NCBI GenBank assembly: GCA_934481375.1
Contig: CAKSPN010000037.1
Coordinates: 1 to 11,218 of the forward strand
Reading direction: 5' to 3'
Length of the DNA stretch: 11,218 nucleotides
Source: an uncultured Clostridia bacterium
GTDB lineage: Bacteria; Bacillota; Clostridia; UBA1381
Shown: piece after piece, positions 7,505 to 11,218 of the stretch
Layout of the letters: the number at the start of each line of letters is the position of its first letter
How positions within the stretch are numbered: the stretch's first letter is position 1
The notes under the pieces: model-generated
Told to the model about the DNA's origin: nothing
Database searches by the model: none
What the model saw: the letters and a program-made list of their open reading frames with translations, nothing else
Made by a program: the position numbers and the translations under genes

Positions 7505-8415
7505 AAAAGTCCTTCCTTTCTTCTCTTTAAAAATTCATTTACCTCATCAAACGTCGGTACGCCGTCACGTGCGCCCACCTTGGTACACTTTAATGCCGAC
7601 ACCGCACTTGAAAATATACATGCTTTTTTATAATTATAACCTATACTGAGCGCAAATGCAAACGCTCCGTGAAAAACATCGCCTGCGCCGTTTGTATCGA
7701 CTGCGTCCACCTTAAACGCCGGGTATCTGAAAAGTCCTTTTCCGTCATACATATATCCGCCGTTTTTTCCGTCCGTTATTACAACGACATCGGGACTGTA
7801 TTCTTTATACAGCTTTACTGCGGCATTTTCCGCCAACTCCTCGCCCGTAAAACCCGATGCGTATTCGTGCGACGGTATCAGAATGTTTGCATACGGCAAA
7901 AGCTTTTCTATGCCGTCATACAATCCGCCTGCGTCATAAAGCACATCGACGCCGTTCTCACGTGCGGTTTTGGCGGCGTCGCACGCCGCATCGATTTCGT
8001 TTCCGTCAACCATAAGTATTGCGCTTTCCGCAATTGCTTTTCTCTGCTTATCGTTAAGAGTAAGCGGAGGAATATTTCCCTTGTCAAACACGCACGTTCT
8101 GGTCTTTTCTATATCGGAAAGGATTATATACGAAGAAAACGACGCATATCCCTTAACCTCGCCGCAAAACTCCGTACTGACACCGAAGCGTTCAAAATCC
8201 GCTTTTAAGAAAGCGCCGCCCTCGTCATCGGTAATATTCCCGATAAATGCGCACTCCGCTCCGAGCTTTGCGGCGGCGGCAAGCCCCGTTGCCGCCGGTC
8301 CGCCGCCGCAGCGGCGCACCGACTCCGCACGGAGCTTCGTATCCTCCGTGGGATAATACGGTGCGCATATCAGCGTATCATATACGTTTGCACCTATCGC
8401 AGTTATCTTTTTCAT
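7501..8415 (-). CDS. PfkB-family sugar kinase
   Basis: This 304-residue ribokinase-fold enzyme should phosphorylate a sugar or keto-sugar acid with ATP. It has the N-terminal signature GGGPAATG (37-44) and the C-terminal signature DTNGAGD (240-246), with the catalytic base Asp246. The C-terminal stretch PAFKVDAVDTNGAGDVFHGA resembles E. coli YihV, the sulfofructose kinase, from memory. At positions recalled as sulfonate contacts in YihV, only Lys27 matches. The Asn109 and Arg138 equivalents are Phe110 and Asn139, so sulfofructose is not supported. Between an aldolase and iolB the simplest role is the IolC-type step, 5-dehydro-2-deoxygluconate kinase, although it is not obviously an IolC orthologue. 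The ATG at 8415 is chosen because AAGGGG lies 11 bases upstream and the first residues align with the family start. A GTG at 8451 would add 12 unconserved residues inside the aldolase gene. Confidence 0.87.
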   Translation of the reverse strand: MKKITAIGANVYDTLICAPYYPTEDTKLRAESVRRCGGGPAATGLAAAAKLGAECAFIGNITDDEGGAFLKADFERFGVSTEFCGEVKGYASFSSYIILSDIEKTRTCVFDKGNIPPLTLNDKQRKAIAESAILMVDGNEIDAACDAAKTARENGVDVLYDAGGLYDGIEKLLPYANILIPSHEYASGFTGEELAENAAVKLYKEYSPDVVVITDGKNGGYMYDGKGLFRYPAFKVDAVDTNGAGDVFHGAFAFALSIGYNYKKACIFSSAVSALKCTKVGARDGVPTFDEVNEFLKRRKEGLL

Positions 8416-8431
8416 ATTGCACACGTCCCCT

Positions 8432-9259
8432 TCAGGCTTTATTTTCCGCACCCAAAAGCTTTATTTTGCTCATGGCAAAATCCTTTACGGAGGCAATGGA
8501 GTCCTTCATAAACAAGTCTATTGCAATAAGCTCTCTCGAGGTTTCAAACACCTTGTCAAGGAATGAATAGCACACGTCCGTACCGAAATTAATCTTTCTT
8601 ATTCCTGCCTTTACGGCGCTTATAAGCTGATCGTCCGGCACGCCCGAACCGCCGTGAAGAACAAGCGGTATGCCTGTTGATTTCTTTATTTCGGCAATGC
8701 GCTCAATATCAAGCTTGGGCGCTTTTTTGTATCTGCCGTGAGCCGTTCCGACCAGAACGGCCAGCGCCGAAACGCCCGTGCGCTTTACAAATTCAGCCGC
8801 CTCATCGGGTTTTGTATACTCGCCCATAGACTCGTCGTTTACACTGCCGATATGACCCAGCTCGCCCTCAACGGGAACGTTAAGCTTGTTGCAGATATCG
8901 CACACGGTTTTCGTTATTTCGGCGTTCTTTTCAAAATCATACGCCGAGCCGTCTATCATAACGCCGCTTGCGCCGTACTGAACAGCCTTTGCGACCTCCG
9001 TATAGCCTGCGCCGTGGTCAAGATGAAAGCATATCGGAACAGACGCCTTTTTTGCCGCCGCAAGCACTATCGGAGCAAGGAAATACGCCTCCTTGTTTGT
9101 GAAAAGTCTTGAATAACTCTGTATTATTACGGGCGCTTTAAGCTCCTCAGCCGCCTCAAAAACACCCATTACGGTTTCCATATTGTACACGTTAAACGCC
9201 GGAATTGCGAAATTTCCTTTGTCTGCAATTTCAAGTATTTCCTTTAAGTTTACAAGCAT
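8432..9259 (-). CDS. Class II ketose-bisphosphate aldolase
   Basis: This 275-residue TIM-barrel enzyme belongs to the zinc-dependent fructose/tagatose-bisphosphate aldolase family, which includes GatY, KbaY and IolJ. It cleaves a ketose (bis)phosphate to DHAP and an aldehyde. The catalytic pair is in FHLDHGAG, with Asp81 as the likely base and His82 as a zinc ligand. Further zinc ligands are His174 (GTAHG) and His202 (LHGGSG). VEGELGHIG at 130-138 and KINFGTD at 222-228 complete the phosphate-binding features. Possible substrates are 5-dehydro-2-deoxygluconate 6-phosphate (IolJ role, giving malonate semialdehyde) or a 1,6-bisphosphate made by the two kinases. The first ten bases overlap the end of the Fe-S gene, and GAGGAGG sits 10 bases before the ATG, which suggests translational coupling. 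Confidence 0.92.
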   Translation of the reverse strand: MLVNLKEILEIADKGNFAIPAFNVYNMETVMGVFEAAEELKAPVIIQSYSRLFTNKEAYFLAPIVLAAAKKASVPICFHLDHGAGYTEVAKAVQYGASGVMIDGSAYDFEKNAEITKTVCDICNKLNVPVEGELGHIGSVNDESMGEYTKPDEAAEFVKRTGVSALAVLVGTAHGRYKKAPKLDIERIAEIKKSTGIPLVLHGGSGVPDDQLISAVKAGIRKINFGTDVCYSFLDKVFETSRELIAIDLFMKDSIASVKDFAMSKIKLLGAENKA

Positions 9260-10326
9260 TTTAAAACAGCCTCCTCAACAGTCAAAAGTTCTATGTCCTC
9301 CGGCTTTGTCTTTTTAAGCATAACATACTCCGCAGGATTTGCCGTTACAACGGTTTTTGCGTTCATATTGCGTGCGTTTATCCATCTGTCAGCCGCAACA
9401 TGCTCCATAACCTCGCCCATGTACTCGTTCATTATGAGATTTCCGGCAAGCATTGTGTCTCTGCGGTTTAAGAGCATTTCACGATTTTCGCCCAATGCGT
9501 TTATTATCACTCTTAAAGGCTCCGTTTCCTCAAGGTCTCTTGCAAGCGAGGGCGGGTCTTGTATGGTGTAAACACCGTTCGGCTTAATTGTAAGCTTTCC
9601 GATATTATCAGCCAAAAAAGATGTAAACGTAACAATCTCGGCTTTCATATCAATGCCCCATTCCTTGTACTCACGCATAAACATTGCGGCGTCATTTGAA
9701 TCGTAGCATATTACCGTCTTAAAATCAAGCGCTTTTGCGGTATTTTCCGCAATTTCCCTTGTTTCCTCAACAGCTCCGACCATAAAGTTCATTGCATAAC
9801 CGCTGTCGGGTTCGTTTTCAAGCGCCGTAAACGGAATGCCGATTTTCTCTAAAAGTTCTATCGCCTCCGCTGCGTTTTCGGGAGCATTGTAACGTGCGTC
9901 GCCGCCTATAAAGAAAAGCGTGTCGGCTTTCTTTAAAGTCTTTATTTTATCGGCAAGCGCGGGCGAAAGCTCTTTGCCGTAGATATTACCGCTGTTTTCG
10001 TATTTATCGAGCAGTTTTTCTATGTAATCGGGGAGTTTATTGTCCATTGCGGCAATCTTTCTTGCCTCTTTTACGAATATTTCGGGATCCCAACCGGTCA
10101 CACATTCCTTTGTACATGCTCCGCAAAGCGAACATTCGTATACGTTATCTATAATATCGCCCGAAAATTCAACGGCGTCCCTTGCCGCAAGCGACAATCC
10201 GAGCGCACGTGCTCTTGCGGTGTTTCGCTCCTGTCCCGTTGCGTTTCCTATCGGACAGATATGGCGGCACATCCAGCAAAATCTGCACGAATCCATTTGT
10301 TCTCTGCTTGTATGTGAAAAGTTCAT
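9250..10326 (-). CDS. GlcF-like protein with two 4Fe-4S clusters and degenerate CCG domains
   Basis: This 358-residue protein is organised like GlcF/GlpC/HdrD-type electron carriers. Two 4Fe-4S motifs are intact: C14, C17, C20, C24 (CRFCWMCRHICP) and C65, C68, C71, C75 (ECSLCGACTKEC). The C-terminal part follows the outline of two CCG domains, with FFIGGDARYNAPENAAEA near 138-155 and QDPPSLARDLEETEPLR further on. Their ligand cysteines are gone: FxGC reads FIGG, DPCHL reads DPPSL, and no CCG triplet remains. It probably carries electrons between the FAD oxidase 14 bases upstream and the fused Etf, using the two cubane clusters alone. The ATG at 10326 has a GGAGG site 9 bases upstream. Family assignment is firm at the N-terminus and moderate for the rest. 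Confidence 0.87.
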   Translation of the reverse strand: MNFSHTSREQMDSCRFCWMCRHICPIGNATGQERNTARARALGLSLAARDAVEFSGDIIDNVYECSLCGACTKECVTGWDPEIFVKEARKIAAMDNKLPDYIEKLLDKYENSGNIYGKELSPALADKIKTLKKADTLFFIGGDARYNAPENAAEAIELLEKIGIPFTALENEPDSGYAMNFMVGAVEETREIAENTAKALDFKTVICYDSNDAAMFMREYKEWGIDMKAEIVTFTSFLADNIGKLTIKPNGVYTIQDPPSLARDLEETEPLRVIINALGENREMLLNRRDTMLAGNLIMNEYMGEVMEHVAADRWINARNMNAKTVVTANPAEYVMLKKTKPEDIELLTVEEAVLKCL

Positions 10327-10340
10327 AGTGATTTTCCTCC

Positions 10341-11218
10341 TTACAGTCCCAGCTTAAACGGATTTAAAATTCCGTTCGGGTCAAGATTTTTCTTCATTCC
10401 CTCAAATACCTGCATTGCAGGTCCGTACTGCTCTTTCATCAGTCTGCCGAGTTTAATGCCCACGCCGTGATGATCGTTTACAACGCCGCCGTTTGCAAGC
10501 GCTGTTCTTACACCGCAGTTCCAGATTGCATTATGCAGTCTTAACGCCTCGTGCGGGTCCTGCGGAACATCGTCGACAATAAATCTGTCGTAAATCATAC
10601 AGCCCCACTCGTACCAGTGCGAGAAATGAGCGATAAACTTAGCCATCGGGAAGTTTGTTTCAATGGCTTTTTTCATTTCCCAGTAGATTTTCTCAATCTT
10701 GTCATAGGGAGCAATGGTATCCATTGTTCCGAACATCTGCGGAAGGTCCATCATATTTCCGGGATAGAAGAACGTTATCTTTTCCTTCCACCACTTTTCG
10801 CCGTATTCACTGCCGAGGTCCTCTGCGTTGTACTTTGCAAAGATTTCAAGCATTATCTTTTCTTCAACCTCAACTATTTCCCGAACGCCCTCGATGGCGA
10901 TATTCATAAATGCACCGGGTTTTGCAACTCCGACTATTTTCTTAATAAGCGAAACGGTTTCCGCCTCGTCGTACAAACGCATAACCGACGGCTTGAACTT
11001 CTGCAAAAGTTCACGTCCGGCATTGAAAGCGTCGGTCATATTGTGGAACAAAAATCCTCTGAACTTTCTCACTTCGGGCTGATCGTAAATTCTCATCTGC
11101 GCCTTTGTGATAATTCCCAAAGTACCCTCCGAGCCTATAAATATCTGATTAAGGTCGGGACCTGCCGCATGCTTTGGCGCAGGCGATGTTTCGATAATAT
11201 CACCGTTCGGAAGCACAA
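10341..11218 (-). CDS. FAD-linked oxidase, C-terminal part (GlcD/AGPS-like, cut by right edge)
   Basis: About 292 C-terminal residues of a vanillyl-alcohol-oxidase/PCMH-type flavoprotein are visible. The frame is open to the window end, so the true start lies outside. The end of the FAD-binding domain is recognisable: PNGDIIETSPAPKHAAGPDL, then GSEGTLGIIT. The cap domain contains AHFSHWYEWGCMIYDRF and, near the C-terminus, NDHHGVGIKLGRLM and LDPNGILNP. These resemble alkyl-DHAP synthase-type enzymes more than classical lactate dehydrogenases, whose HxGDGNLH motif is absent. In an operon with a GlcF-like Fe-S protein and an Etf, oxidation of a 2-hydroxy acid or sugar acid is more likely than ether-lipid synthesis. 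The substrate is unknown. The stop is 14 bases before the Fe-S gene. Confidence 0.9.
   Translation of the reverse strand, partial: VLPNGDIIETSPAPKHAAGPDLNQIFIGSEGTLGIITKAQMRIYDQPEVRKFRGFLFHNMTDAFNAGRELLQKFKPSVMRLYDEAETVSLIKKIVGVAKPGAFMNIAIEGVREIVEVEEKIMLEIFAKYNAEDLGSEYGEKWWKEKITFFYPGNMMDLPQMFGTMDTIAPYDKIEKIYWEMKKAIETNFPMAKFIAHFSHWYEWGCMIYDRFIVDDVPQDPHEALRLHNAIWNCGVRTALANGGVVNDHHGVGIKLGRLMKEQYGPAMQVFEGMKKNLDPNGILNPFKLGL

Larger units (their letters stand above)
607..11218 (-). other. Ten-gene catabolic operon with an electron-transfer module
   Basis: Ten genes in one direction are separated by at most 36 bases, with overlaps of 10, 4 and 4 bases at three junctions. No terminator-like hairpin with a U run is visible between them. 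The right end is open. The gene order places the redox pair first, then aldolase, kinase, IolB, second kinase, Etf, isomerase, hydrolase and transporter. Interleaving the Etf gene among sugar genes indicates that electron transfer belongs to the pathway itself. Confidence 0.8.

Noticed and set aside
7501..8415. Naming the PfkB kinase yihV (sulfofructose kinase)
   Set aside because: The resemblance is real in the signatures, but two of the three recalled sulfonate-contact residues differ and no other sulfosugar-specific gene is visible.
8416..8451. An upstream GTG start for the PfkB kinase
   Set aside because: It lies inside the aldolase gene, has no ribosome binding site, and adds residues that do not fit the family start. 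The ATG at 8415 has both.
11214..11216. A GTG as the start of the FAD oxidase
   Set aside because: It falls in the middle of the conserved FAD-binding domain. The gene clearly continues past the window edge.
1..11218. tRNA/rRNA genes, CRISPR arrays, insertion sequences, phage genes
   Set aside because: I looked on both strands and saw no cloverleaf, spaced direct repeats, transposase or integrase; all long stretches are metabolic coding sequence.

Overview
The window looks like chromosomal DNA from an anaerobic Firmicute, probably a gut-type clostridium (Lachnospiraceae/Oscillospiraceae-like). This is inferred from strong AGGAGG-type ribosome binding sites, moderate GC, very tight gene packing, a eukaryote-type NADP isocitrate dehydrogenase and an electron-transfer flavoprotein of the bifurcating sequence type. 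No taxonomic search was possible. Every convincing gene lies on the minus strand, so transcription runs from right to left.

From right to left there is one compact ten-gene array (11218 down to 607). It contains: (1) an FAD-linked oxidase related to the GlcD/AGPS superfamily, cut by the window edge; (2) a GlcF-like protein with two 4Fe-4S clusters; (3) a class II ketose-bisphosphate aldolase; (4) a PfkB-family sugar kinase; (5) IolB, 5-deoxy-glucuronate isomerase; (6) an FGGY-family sugar kinase with a TTG start; (7) a single-chain EtfB-EtfA fusion; (8) an L-fucose/L-arabinose isomerase-family protein; (9) a divergent beta-lactamase-fold serine hydrolase; (10) an EamA/DMT-family transporter. 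Neighbours overlap by 4 or 10 bases or are 14-36 bases apart, which indicates co-transcription. After a short gap with a near-consensus sigma-A promoter comes a separate gene, NADP-dependent isocitrate dehydrogenase (icd), cut by the left edge.

Taken together the array reads as a carbohydrate catabolic operon joined to a flavin-based electron-transfer module. IolB, the PfkB kinase and the class II aldolase match the lower steps of inositol catabolism (deoxyglucuronate to ketose-acid, to phosphate, to DHAP plus malonate semialdehyde). The upper inositol genes (iolG, iolE, iolD) are absent here. An isomerase and an FGGY kinase suggest a second or different sugar entry. The FAD oxidase, Fe-S protein and fused Etf resemble the lactate dehydrogenase/Etf arrangement of acetogens and could oxidise a hydroxy-acid or sugar-acid intermediate by electron confurcation. 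The substrate cannot be read from the sequence. No regulator, glycosidase or dedicated sugar uptake system lies in the window, and the operon's own promoter is probably beyond the right edge.

The most unusual points are: the fused Etf inside a sugar operon; a GlcF-like protein whose CCG domains have lost nearly all their cysteines; a serine hydrolase that keeps SxxK but not the usual second and third motifs; and a near-consensus promoter with a palindrome over its -35 box, sitting on the start of the isomerase gene.
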